Of a DNA stretch of 56,482 nucleotides, positions 32,475 to 39,783 are shown piece by piece. The stretch comes from an uncultured Actinomycetes bacterium. GTDB taxonomy: Bacteria; Actinomycetota; Acidimicrobiia; IMCC26256; PALSA-555. The stretch lies in assembly GCA_937927875.1 (NCBI GenBank), contig CALEYV010000034.1, forward strand, positions 1 through 56,482, read 5' to 3'. The stretch's first letter is position 1, and the number at the start of each line of letters is the position of its first letter. The translations under genes were made by a program, and so were the position numbers. The notes beneath the pieces are model-generated. The model was not told where the DNA came from, searched no databases, and worked only from the letters and a program-made list of their open reading frames with translations.

Positions 32475-33233
32475 ATGTTCAGCTTCTTGAACAACGTGGG
32501 GGCCTTCCTGACCGACAGCGCGCACTGGCACGGCCAGGAGAGCATCCCCAACCTGTTCCTGCAGCATCTGCAGCTCACCGCGGTGTCGGTGCTCGCCGCC
32601 GCGCTCCTGACCTTGCCCCTCGGCGTCGCGCTGGGCCACCTCCATCGCGGCGGCGTGGTCGCAGTGAACATCGTGAACATCGGTCGGGCCCTGCCCGCCC
32701 TCGCACTGCTCATCCTCGCGGTGCAGTGGACGGGCATCACGCCGCCGAGCGGACTGCTGTCGCCGGTCCGATCCCTTCCCGCGTTCATCGCGATGGTCGC
32801 GCTCGCGGCGCCGCCCATGCTCGCCAACGCCTACGTGGGTGTGGTGACCGTCGACGACGAGGTCGTGGAGGCGGCCCGCGGGATGGGCATGAGCGGCTTC
32901 CAGGTGCTGCGCCGCGTCGAGCTGCCAATCGCCGTCCCGCTGATCATGGCGGGGATCCGAACCGCCGCCGTCGCGGTCGTGGCCACCGCCACCCTCGCCG
33001 CCTACGTCGACGCCGGGGGCCTCGGCCGGTACATCGTCGACGGGTTCGCCGTGCAGGACGACGTGAAGGTGTTCGCCGGCGGGCTGCTGGTGGCGCTGCT
33101 CGCGGTCGCGGTCGAGCTCACGCTCGCCGGGACCCAGCGGGCCGCGACGTCCCCGGGCCTGCGGCTCGCGGGACGTGGTGGCTCCCGCGCCGACGCGCCG
33201 GTGGTCGCTCCGGCCCATGGGTCGCTCGCCTGA
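32475..33233 (+). CDS. Glycine betaine-type ABC transporter permease 2
   Basis: A 252-residue permease (OpuCD/ProW type). The EAA loop is EAARGMGMSGFQVLRRVELPIAVPLIM; it is homologous to, but clearly different from, permease 1, so the channel is a heterodimer. About five to six helices, with a Gly/Arg/Ala-rich cytosolic tail. ATG 32475 directly follows the previous stop with no gap. The substrate-binding protein follows 91 bases later. Confidence 0.92.
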   Translation: MFSFLNNVGAFLTDSAHWHGQESIPNLFLQHLQLTAVSVLAAALLTLPLGVALGHLHRGGVVAVNIVNIGRALPALALLILAVQWTGITPPSGLLSPVRSLPAFIAMVALAAPPMLANAYVGVVTVDDEVVEAARGMGMSGFQVLRRVELPIAVPLIMAGIRTAAVAVVATATLAAYVDAGGLGRYIVDGFAVQDDVKVFAGGLLVALLAVAVELTLAGTQRAATSPGLRLAGRGGSRADAPVVAPAHGSLA

Positions 33234-33324
33234 GGCCGCGCGCCGACACCACCCAGCCGGTGGCTAGGGTTTGCCGGCCGGGGGGATCGCATCCGGTGTC
33301 TGGCAGCCTGCGGGAGGACGCCCG

Positions 33325-34233
33325 ATGAGCACAGCTCGAATCACCTGGAGGCACCGCGCCGTCGGCGCCCTGACCGCGACGATCGCGGGGGTCGCGACCG
33401 CGACGGTGCTGGCCGCTCCGCTCGGGGCGGCCGGTTCCTTAACGGTGGGGGCCAAGAACTTCTCGGGGGCCCAGGCGATCTCCCAGGTGTACGCGCAGGC
33501 GCTGCAGGCCAAGAAGTACAGCGTCTCGTTCAAGGACAACCTCGGCGCCACCGAGATCGTGTACCCGGCGCTGAAGAACGGGGACATCGACGCATATGCC
33601 GACTACCAGGGGACGTTGCTCACCTTCCTGGGCGGCACCCCGACCGGCGACACGAACACCACGTACAAGGCCCTGCAGGCCAAGCTCAACGGGACGGGCA
33701 TCGTCGCCAGCAAGCCCGCACCCGCGGTCGACGTCAATGGCTTCTACGTGACGAGCAAGACGGCCAAGAAGTACAACCTCAGCACCGTGTCGAGCCTGGC
33801 GAAAGTGGCGAACAAGCTGACGTTCGGTGGTCCGCCCGAGTGCCAGAGTCGTCCGCTCTGCCTCGGGTCCACCTCTCAGCAGCTCTACAACCTGCAGTTC
33901 AAGACCGTGAAGAAGCTTGACCCGGGTGGGCCGATCACGGTGCAGGCCCTCGAGAATGGCGACATCGACGTCGGGCTCCTGTTCACGGGCAGCAGCGTGA
34001 TCCCGAAGGACGCCGTGCTGCTCCGGGACGACAAGGGTCTGCAGCCGGCCGACAACCCGGTCTTCCTGCTGCGCAAGGACAAGGCCACGCCGGCCACGTT
34101 GGCGATCGTGAACGCGGTGTCGGCCAAGCTCACGACCGCGGCGTACAACAAGATGTCGCTCGACATCGAGAACAACAAGCTCGACCCAGCCGTGGTCGCG
34201 AAGGCGTTCCTCAAGAAGAACAAGCTCGCGTAA
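33325..34233 (+). CDS. Glycine betaine-type substrate-binding protein (OpuAC/ProX family), no lipobox
   Basis: A 302-residue exported binding protein. A signal peptide covers about 1-36 (RHRAVGALTATIAGVATATVLAAPLGAAG), then the fold begins with LTVGAKNFSGAQAISQVYAQAL. YADYQGTLLTFLGG and ENGDIDVGLLFTGSS are the two lobes of the OpuAC fold. No Cys is present at the cleavage site, so unlike most Gram-positive homologues it is not a lipoprotein; it may be freely secreted, or kept by an uncleaved N-terminus. ATG 33325 with GGGAGG 9 bases upstream. Confidence 0.88.
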   Translation: MSTARITWRHRAVGALTATIAGVATATVLAAPLGAAGSLTVGAKNFSGAQAISQVYAQALQAKKYSVSFKDNLGATEIVYPALKNGDIDAYADYQGTLLTFLGGTPTGDTNTTYKALQAKLNGTGIVASKPAPAVDVNGFYVTSKTAKKYNLSTVSSLAKVANKLTFGGPPECQSRPLCLGSTSQQLYNLQFKTVKKLDPGGPITVQALENGDIDVGLLFTGSSVIPKDAVLLRDDKGLQPADNPVFLLRKDKATPATLAIVNAVSAKLTTAAYNKMSLDIENNKLDPAVVAKAFLKKNKLA

Positions 34234-34283
34234 CGCGCCCGCCCCTGACCAGGGCTCCGAGGACCTGCGACGAGGTCGTCGCG

Positions 34284-34646
34284 CTACGGCAGCGCGCGTC
34301 TCGCGTCGTCGTAGCCCTCCACCACGTCCGACCACTCGGTGAAGCCGGGGTCGCGCCAGGTCGGATGATCACACGACGTTCCGAGGTCGTGCACGTAGAG
34401 GTGCAGCGTGGGGGCGTCCTCCGCCAGCTCGAGCAGCTCGCGCGCCCGCGCGTACGGCGGGGCGGCGCCGAGGAGATCGACGAGCGCGACGCAGGCCACG
34501 ACCCGGGCCCGGCAGGTCGGGCAGGCCGACACGGTGACGGTGTCGAAGTCGTCGGTGAGCGCCAGCAGGGCGGCGGCGTCGTCGGTGTCGAGGACCAGCT
34601 CCTCGCCGTCCTCGTCGAGGATCGACAGCTCCCGGCTCCGGCTCAC
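34284..34646 (-). CDS. Hypothetical acidic protein with CxxC motif
   Basis: A 120-residue acidic protein not recognised. It starts with SRSRELSILDEDGEELVLDTDD, has ACPTCRARVVACVALVDLL at about 41-59 (CxxC plus a nearby Cys) and a single late Cys in TSCDHPTW. Together these could bind one zinc ion. The remainder is helical and charged (ARARELLELAEDAPTLHLYVHDLG). The GTG start is supported by a -10 TACCGT (34658-34653) six bases upstream. Cytosolic; it stands between the ABC importer and the quinone reductase with no obvious tie to either. Confidence 0.6.
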   Translation of the reverse strand: MSRSRELSILDEDGEELVLDTDDAAALLALTDDFDTVTVSACPTCRARVVACVALVDLLGAAPPYARARELLELAEDAPTLHLYVHDLGTSCDHPTWRDPGFTEWSDVVEGYDDARRALP

Positions 34647-34652
34647 GATCGG

Positions 34653-34658
34653 ACGGTA
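34653..34658 (-). promoter_or_regulatory. -10 element, leaderless type
   Basis: Minus-strand TACCGT lies 6 bases before GTG 34646; no ribosome site. Confidence 0.4.
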
Positions 34659-34686
34659 CCGCCGCCGGTGCGGGGCTCCGGTTCCC

Positions 34687-34692
34687 TACGCT
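34687..34692 (+). promoter_or_regulatory. -10 element of the quinone reductase gene
   Basis: TACGCT lies 7 bases before GTG 34700; leaderless. Confidence 0.45.
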
Positions 34693-34699
34693 CCAGGCC

Positions 34700-35656
34700 G
34701 TGCATGCGGTGACGCTGGTCGACGGCGACCTGCGGTGGCTCGAGCATCCGGACCCGGTGCCGGGCGACCAGGAGCTCCTCATCGAGGTCCGCGCGGCCGG
34801 CATCAACGCCGCCGACCTGCTCCAGCGCCAGGGCTTCTACCCCGCGCCGCCGGGCTCGCCGGCCGACATCCCCGGCATGGAGCTCGCGGGCGAGGTGCGC
34901 GCGGTCGGGATCGACTGCACCCAGTTTCGGCCCGGGGACCGCGTCATGGCCGTGGTCGGCGGTGGCGCGCAGGCCGAGCGGGCCGTCGTGCACGAGCGCG
35001 TCGCGCTCGCCGTGCCCGACGGCGTCTCGTGGCCCGAGGCCGGCGGCTTCCCCGAGGTGTTCACCACCGCGCACGACGCCCTGTTCAGCCAGTGCGGCCT
35101 CACCGCCAGTGAGCGGGTCCTCGTCCACGGCGCCGCGGGCGGCGTCGGGCTGGCGGGCATGCAGCTGGCCGCTCGCGCCGGGGCGCGCGTCGTCGCCAGC
35201 GTCCGGAACGAGGCCCGGCGAGCGGAGGTCGCGGATCTCGGGGCGGCCGCCGGCGCGGTCACCGTGATCGCGCCCGAGGCCGCGGTGGCGCATGGCCCCT
35301 ACGACGTCGTCCTCGAGGTCATCGGCGGCCCGAACCTGCCCGACGACCTCGACGCGCTGGCGATCGGCGGGCGCATCGCGGTGATCGGCGTCGGTGCCGG
35401 TGGCCGCGCGGACGTCAACCTCCTCACGCTCATGCAACGGCGCGGGCGCGTCCACGGCTCGACGCTGCGGGCTCGCCCGCTCGAGCAGAAGGCGACCGCG
35501 GCGCAGCTCGTCGCCCGCCAGGTGCTGCCCCAGCTGGCGGCCGGCGAGCTGCGGGTGCCGATCCACGCCAGCGTCCCGATGCCGGAGGCGACGGCGGCGT
35601 ACGAGAAGTTCGCCGCCGGCGGCAAGCTCGGCAAGGTCGTGCTCGTCGCGCCCTGA
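34700..35656 (+). CDS. NADPH:quinone oxidoreductase (PIG3/TP53I3-like MDR)
   Basis: A 318-residue zinc-free medium-chain reductase. AGINAADLLQRQGFYPAPPGSPADIPGMELAGEV is the QOR N-terminal domain (no zinc ligands), and VLVHGAAGGVGLAGMQLA is the NADPH Rossmann motif (GAAGGVG). FPEVFTTAHDALF is the usual QOR helix before the cofactor site. Two-domain, full length for the family, cytosolic. GTG start with the -10 seven bases before it. Reduces quinones or related electrophiles by family. Confidence 0.9.
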   Translation: MHAVTLVDGDLRWLEHPDPVPGDQELLIEVRAAGINAADLLQRQGFYPAPPGSPADIPGMELAGEVRAVGIDCTQFRPGDRVMAVVGGGAQAERAVVHERVALAVPDGVSWPEAGGFPEVFTTAHDALFSQCGLTASERVLVHGAAGGVGLAGMQLAARAGARVVASVRNEARRAEVADLGAAAGAVTVIAPEAAVAHGPYDVVLEVIGGPNLPDDLDALAIGGRIAVIGVGAGGRADVNLLTLMQRRGRVHGSTLRARPLEQKATAAQLVARQVLPQLAAGELRVPIHASVPMPEATAAYEKFAAGGKLGKVVLVAP

Positions 35657-35659
35657 GGG

Positions 35660-36298
35660 TCAGTTCATGATCAGCACGTTGACCCGGGGCGGGGAGTTCG
35701 CGGCGTCGGTCGTGAACGGCCGCCGCGAATCGAGCCCGATGATCCACACCAGCACCGGGTCGAGCGGGTTCGGGTCCGGCTGCGGGAACGTGTGCAGCAG
35801 CTCGACGATCAGCGTGTGGTGCATGGTCTGCGGGAAGGTCAGCCGCAGGTTCCCCTTGTAGGTCTGCGACGCGTTCGTCGGGTTCCGCAGGTCGGTCTCG
35901 GAAGCGGGCCGCATCACCACCTCGAGGAACGCGTGGACGCCGGGCAGCGACTCGGCGGCCGCGGTCAGGTTGGGCGCGAACGGCGGCTTCGCGTAGAACA
36001 CCGTGTAGCTCGGCGGGAGGTCGCCGTCGTTGCCGGGCTGGAAGGTGAAGCTGATCTTGTCGTAGCAGACGGTCGGCCGGGCGTTGGCGTCGATGAGGGC
36101 GACCGGCATCGTGATGACCGGGACCGTCGCCCGCTTGTCCTGGCCGGCGACGATGAACTGACACCCGGGGTCGCTGCTCGAGCCCCCGCCGCTGCTGGAA
36201 CGGTGCGACGACGAGGACCCGCCACCGCCCGAGCAGGACGCCGCGAGCAGCACTGCCACGACGAAGATCCCGACGAAGCGCACGCGCCGACGGCCCAC
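35660..36298 (-). CDS. Lipoprotein, AMIN-like domain, unknown function
   Basis: A 212-residue lipoprotein. It has an Arg-rich N-terminus, hydrophobic segment FVGIFVVAVLLAASC (lipobox ending at the Cys near residue 23), then a Gly/Ser linker and a beta-rich domain. YDKISFTFQPGN, SYTVFYAKPPFAPN and the C-terminal VWIIGLDSRRPF then SPPRVNVLI are like the AMIN-like domains of actinobacterial lipoproteins, which bind envelope polymers. GTG 36298 is chosen from the -10 (TACGCT) seven bases upstream and because the signal begins there. Convergent with the quinone reductase, 3 bases apart. Confidence 0.72.
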   Translation of the reverse strand: MGRRRVRFVGIFVVAVLLAASCSGGGGSSSSHRSSSGGGSSSDPGCQFIVAGQDKRATVPVITMPVALIDANARPTVCYDKISFTFQPGNDGDLPPSYTVFYAKPPFAPNLTAAAESLPGVHAFLEVVMRPASETDLRNPTNASQTYKGNLRLTFPQTMHHTLIVELLHTFPQPDPNPLDPVLVWIIGLDSRRPFTTDAANSPPRVNVLIMN

Positions 36299-36305
36299 CG
36301 CGGCG

Positions 36306-36311
36306 AGCGTA
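36306..36311 (-). promoter_or_regulatory. -10 element of the lipoprotein gene
   Basis: Minus-strand TACGCT lies 7 bases before GTG 36298. Only 9 bases separate it from the thiolase -10 (36321-36326) on the other strand, so the promoters are interleaved. Confidence 0.5.
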
Positions 36312-36320
36312 GGGCCCCGG

Positions 36321-36326
36321 TACGAT
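36321..36326 (+). promoter_or_regulatory. -10 element of the thiolase gene
   Basis: TACGAT lies 7 bases before ATG 36334; leaderless. Same hexamer and spacing as the HMGS-DUF35 operon at 17173. Confidence 0.5.
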
Positions 36327-36333
36327 CGGACCC

Positions 36334-37518
36334 ATGGCACGCGATGACCACGACGTCACAATCGTTGAAGCGGTCCGCACCCCGCTCGGTCGCCGCAACG
36401 GCGGCCTCGCCGGTGTGCACCCGGCCGAGCTGCTCGGCGCGGTGCAGCGAGCCGCGATCGAGCGGTCCGGCATCGACCCGGCGCGAGTCGGGCAGGTCGT
36501 CGCCGGCTGCGTCTCCCAGACCGGCGAGCAGACGTTCAACATCGCTCGGACTGCGTGGCTCACCGCCGGCCTGCCGATCGAGGTCGCGGCCACCACCGTC
36601 GACTCGCAGTGCGGCTCGTCGCAGCAGGCGACGAACCTGGCCGCGGCGCTCGTCAAGGCTGGCGTCGTCGACGTGGCACTGGCGTGCGGAGTCGAGTCGA
36701 TGAGCCGAGTGCCGCTCGGCGTCGCGGTGTCCCAGGGCCCGGGGCGACCGCTGCCGAAGCGCTACTTCGAGCAGTTCGAGTACGCGACCCAGTTCGAGGG
36801 CGCGGAGCGGATCGCCGACAAGTGGGGCATCACCCGCGAGGACTGTGACCGGTTCGGTCTGCAGTCCCAGCAGCGTGCCCAGGCGGCCTGGGCCGAGGGA
36901 CGGTTCGAGCGCGAGGTGCTCCCGATCGACGCCCCCGACCTCGAGGATGGCGAGCCGACCGGCACCACCCACCGGGTCGAGCGCGACGAGGGCCTGCGGG
37001 AGACGTCGCTCGAGGCGCTGGCGGCGCTGAAGCCGGTCGCCCGAGAGGACGGCGTGCACACCGCCGGCTCCTCGTCGCAGATCACCGACGGCGCGGCGGC
37101 AGTGCTGCTCGCCTCGTCAGCGGCCGCCGACGAGCTGGGCCTGCAGACGCGCGCCCGCATCGTCGACCAGTGCCTGGTCGGTGTCGACCCGGTCCTGATG
37201 CTGACCGGCCCGATCGACGCCACCCACCGCATGCTCGATCGCACCGGCCTGTCGATGGGTGACTTCGACACCGTCGAGATCAACGAGGCGTTCGCGTCGG
37301 TGGTCCTGGCCTGGGAACGCGAATTGCACCCCGACGACGCGCACGTCAACCCCAACGGCGGTGCCATCGCGCTCGGCCACCCGGTCGGCGCGACGGGCGC
37401 CCGTCTCGTCACGACCGCGCTGCACGAGCTCGAGCGGATCGACGGCCAGTACGGGCTCGTGACCATGTGCTGCGGCGGCGGGCTGGGCACCGGCACCGTC
37501 GTCGAGCGGCTCCCGTAG
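36334..37518 (+). CDS. Acetyl-CoA C-acyltransferase (FadA5-like thiolase)
   Basis: A 394-residue complete thiolase. The nucleophile is Cys93 (TVDSQCGSSQQAT); NEAFASVVLAWE, ALGHPVGATGAR (His) and CCGGGLGTG (second catalytic Cys) are all intact, unlike the thiolase at 18622. The SQCGSSQQA form and the residues after it resemble the steroid/branched-chain beta-oxidation thiolases. It releases acetyl- or propionyl-CoA from 3-ketoacyl-CoA. It is followed 10 bases later by the ChbG gene, whose -10 overlaps this gene's stop codon. Confidence 0.92.
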   Translation: MARDDHDVTIVEAVRTPLGRRNGGLAGVHPAELLGAVQRAAIERSGIDPARVGQVVAGCVSQTGEQTFNIARTAWLTAGLPIEVAATTVDSQCGSSQQATNLAAALVKAGVVDVALACGVESMSRVPLGVAVSQGPGRPLPKRYFEQFEYATQFEGAERIADKWGITREDCDRFGLQSQQRAQAAWAEGRFEREVLPIDAPDLEDGEPTGTTHRVERDEGLRETSLEALAALKPVAREDGVHTAGSSSQITDGAAAVLLASSAAADELGLQTRARIVDQCLVGVDPVLMLTGPIDATHRMLDRTGLSMGDFDTVEINEAFASVVLAWERELHPDDAHVNPNGGAIALGHPVGATGARLVTTALHELERIDGQYGLVTMCCGGGLGTGTVVERLP

Positions 37519-37521
37519 CCT
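37516..37521 (+). promoter_or_regulatory. -10 element of the ChbG/HpnK gene
   Basis: TAGCCT overlaps the thiolase stop codon and lies 7 bases before GTG 37529. Confidence 0.4.
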
Positions 37522-37528
37522 TGCGGGC

Positions 37529-38377
37529 GTGAGCGTCGCCCAGCGAGCCCCGCTGACCGAGCGGCTCGGCTTCGCGCCCGACGCCCGGCTCGTCATCATC
37601 AACTGCGACGACCTCGGCTCGTCGCGCTCGGCGAACGTGGGCGTCTACGACGCCCTGCGCAACGGTCTCGCCACGAGCGCGTCGCTGATGGTCCCCTGCC
37701 CCTGGGCTCGGGACGCGGCGGCGCAGTACCGGGGCGAGGACGTCGGCGTGCACCTCACGCTGAACGCCGAGTTCGAGACCTACCGCTGGGCACCCATCAC
37801 GTCCTGCCCCAGCCTGCTCGACGGCGACGGCGGGTTCCCGCGCACGATGGAGGACACCTGGGAGCACGCCGATCTCGACGAGGTGCGCCGGGAGCTCCAG
37901 GCCCAGATCGAGCGGGCCATCCTCTGGGGCTTCGACATCAGCCACCTCGACAGCCACATGGGCACCCTGCAGATGCGGGCCGACTTCTACGGCGTCTACC
38001 TGGAGCTGGCGATGGACTTCGACCTGCCGCTGCGCATGGGGCCGGCCGGCGGCGAGCGCGTCGTCGGGTTCCCGTACCGGGACCTCGCGACGGCGGAGGG
38101 GGTCGTGTACCCCGACCACTTCCTGCTCTACACCGGGGTCGGCGCCCGCAAGCACATCGAGCGGGCCCTGTTCGACCTCCGGCCCGGCGTCACCGAGGTG
38201 TACCTGCACCCGGCGGTGGACACCGACGAGCTCCGGGCTTCGTACCCGGACTGGGCGGGCCGGGTCGAGGACCACGCGTTCCTGTGCGAGGACCCGTCGC
38301 TGCCCGACCTCGTTGAGCGGACCGGGGCGACGCTGATCGGCTACCGCGAGCTGCGCGAACTCCAGCGCGCCGCGTAG
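37529..38377 (+). CDS. ChbG/HpnK (YdjC)-family carbohydrate deacetylase
   Basis: A 282-residue TIM-barrel deacetylase. INCDDLGSSRSAN supplies the catalytic/metal Asp pair (CDD), VGVHLTLNAE a metal His, and DISHLDSHMGTLQ (HxDSH) another metal His; TEVYLHPAVDTDEL holds the late His. Family members deacetylate N-acetylated sugars such as chitobiose phosphate, or hopanoid sugars (HpnK). The substrate is not clear here. GTG 37529. No chitin- or hopanoid-synthesis genes are nearby. Confidence 0.87.
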   Translation: MSVAQRAPLTERLGFAPDARLVIINCDDLGSSRSANVGVYDALRNGLATSASLMVPCPWARDAAAQYRGEDVGVHLTLNAEFETYRWAPITSCPSLLDGDGGFPRTMEDTWEHADLDEVRRELQAQIERAILWGFDISHLDSHMGTLQMRADFYGVYLELAMDFDLPLRMGPAGGERVVGFPYRDLATAEGVVYPDHFLLYTGVGARKHIERALFDLRPGVTEVYLHPAVDTDELRASYPDWAGRVEDHAFLCEDPSLPDLVERTGATLIGYRELRELQRAA

Positions 38378-38389
38378 CGCGCCGACGCG

Positions 38390-38776
38390 TCAGTAGGTGG
38401 TGATCGCCCGCACCTTGTCCTGCAGCGCCTTGTACTCGGGCGACATGGTGAGCGGCATCAGCTGCATGAGCTTGCCCATGTTGCCGGTGACCTTCGTCTT
38501 GCCCTGCATGAAGGCGGCGTTCGCGTCGAGGTCGCCCTTCTGGATGGCCACCGAGTCGTCGTAGGTCGTCGTCAGCGTGACCTCGGCGTCGGGCAGCTCC
38601 CCGACCGCCGCCTCGGCGAGCAGGCCGTTCTCGAGCTTCCAGTAGTACTTGACGTCGCCCTCGGGCCCGCCGGTCACGACGAACTGCATGGTCGCGCTCG
38701 CGCCGGGCCGCTCGGGCTGGTCCTGGGCCAGCGCCCGTGCCTCGTCCAGCCATGCCTGCGTCAGGTACTTCGGCAC
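38390..38776 (-). CDS. SCP2 sterol-binding domain protein
   Basis: A 128-residue single SCP2-fold protein. MQFVVTGGPEGDVKYYWKLENG gives the beta-sheet face, VTLTTTYDDSVAIQKGDLDANAAFMQGKTKVTGNMGKLMQLM is the signature (AFMQGKxKVxGDM-like), and the C-terminal helix is amphipathic. It binds fatty acyl-CoA, sterol or similar lipids in a hydrophobic tunnel. GTG 38776 is preceded by GGGAGGGAG. It follows mca by 14 bases and is probably co-transcribed with it. Confidence 0.9.
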   Translation of the reverse strand: MPKYLTQAWLDEARALAQDQPERPGASATMQFVVTGGPEGDVKYYWKLENGLLAEAAVGELPDAEVTLTTTYDDSVAIQKGDLDANAAFMQGKTKVTGNMGKLMQLMPLTMSPEYKALQDKVRAITTY

Positions 38777-38790
38777 CGCTCCCTCCCTGC

Positions 38791-39720
38791 TCAGGGGCGA
38801 CGGAGTGTATCGACGCGCGCCGTCGAGCGCTCCGGGTCGCGCAGCCCCGCGAAGAGGTCGTCCTCGGTGTCGCCGGGCGCGGGCTCGCCGACCAGGGAGC
38901 GCGCGAGCTGGTACTCGTCCCACGGGAAGACGTCGCGGATCACGTCGTCGGGCAGGCGCATCCAGAAGCCGTCCGGGTCGACCTGAGTCTGGTGCGCGAG
39001 GAGCGCCTCCCGCCGGCGGTGCAGCCACGGTCCCACGTCGACGAAGGTCGTGAAGCGCTGCTCGCCCCCCTCCGGCAGGCCCCGCTCGAACCAGCGCTCG
39101 AACGGGCTCTCCTCGCCGCGGCGCAGGTATGCGGCGTGCAGCGCCTCCACCCGCCGGCGCGAGAAGCCCGTGTAGTACAGCTTCGAGGGCTGCCAGGGCG
39201 GCCCGGCGTCCGGGTACCGGTCGGCCCGGCCGGCGGCCTCGAACGCGGGTAGCGAGATCTCGTGCACCCGGATGTGGTCGGGGTGGGGGTAGAACTTTCG
39301 GTCGTCGGCGTAGGTGACGATCACCTGCGGTCGCTCGGCCCGGATCACCCGCACCAGTCGCCCGATCGCCTCGTCGAGGTCGGCGTTGGCGAAGTTGTCG
39401 GACCGCGCGTTGGTCTCGGTGTCGGGCATCCCCGAGTCGTGGTAGCCGAGCAGGTGCAGCGCGTCGTAGCCGATGGCGGCGACGCTGGCCTCGAGCTCCT
39501 CGATGCGCACCGCGGCCAGCCGCGATCGCACCTCCGGCGTGTCGACGCTGGGGTTGAGGATGTCGCCCGCCTCCCCGCCGGTGCAGCACACGAGCACGCA
39601 CCAGACACCTTCGTCGTGGTAGCGCGCGACCGTCGCGGCGCCCTTCGACGCCTCGTCGTCGGGGTGGGCGTGGACGCTCAAGAGCGCGAGGCGATCACCG
39701 TTGCGATCCGTGGGGGTCAT
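38791..39720 (-). CDS. mca: Mycothiol S-conjugate amidase
   Basis: A 309-residue zinc amidase that cleaves mycothiol S-conjugates of toxins into GlcN-Ins and a mercapturate. The metal motif is VHAHPDDEASKGAA (HPDDE, with SKG as in Mca rather than the MshB form), and YPHPDHIRVHE supplies a further His. This marks the cell as a mycothiol producer, so an actinobacterium. ATG 39720 is chosen because the -10 TACCGT (39735-39730) ends 9 bases before it; GTG 39726 is too close to the -10. Divergent from the secreted hydrolase at 39784. Confidence 0.9.
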   Translation of the reverse strand: MTPTDRNGDRLALLSVHAHPDDEASKGAATVARYHDEGVWCVLVCCTGGEAGDILNPSVDTPEVRSRLAAVRIEELEASVAAIGYDALHLLGYHDSGMPDTETNARSDNFANADLDEAIGRLVRVIRAERPQVIVTYADDRKFYPHPDHIRVHEISLPAFEAAGRADRYPDAGPPWQPSKLYYTGFSRRRVEALHAAYLRRGEESPFERWFERGLPEGGEQRFTTFVDVGPWLHRRREALLAHQTQVDPDGFWMRLPDDVIRDVFPWDEYQLARSLVGEPAPGDTEDDLFAGLRDPERSTARVDTLRRP

Positions 39721-39729
39721 CGGCACCCG

Positions 39730-39735
39730 ACGGTA
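39730..39735 (-). promoter_or_regulatory. -10 element of the mca-SCP2 operon
   Basis: Minus-strand TACCGT lies 9 bases before ATG 39720. Confidence 0.4.
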
Positions 39736-39769
39736 CCGGACCCGCGGCTGGGTTGCGGCAAGCGATGGA

Positions 39770-39775
39770 TAGTGT
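39770..39775 (+). promoter_or_regulatory. -10 element of the secreted hydrolase gene
   Basis: TAGTGT lies 8 bases before ATG 39784; leaderless. Confidence 0.4.
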
Positions 39776-39783
39776 CCGGTCTC

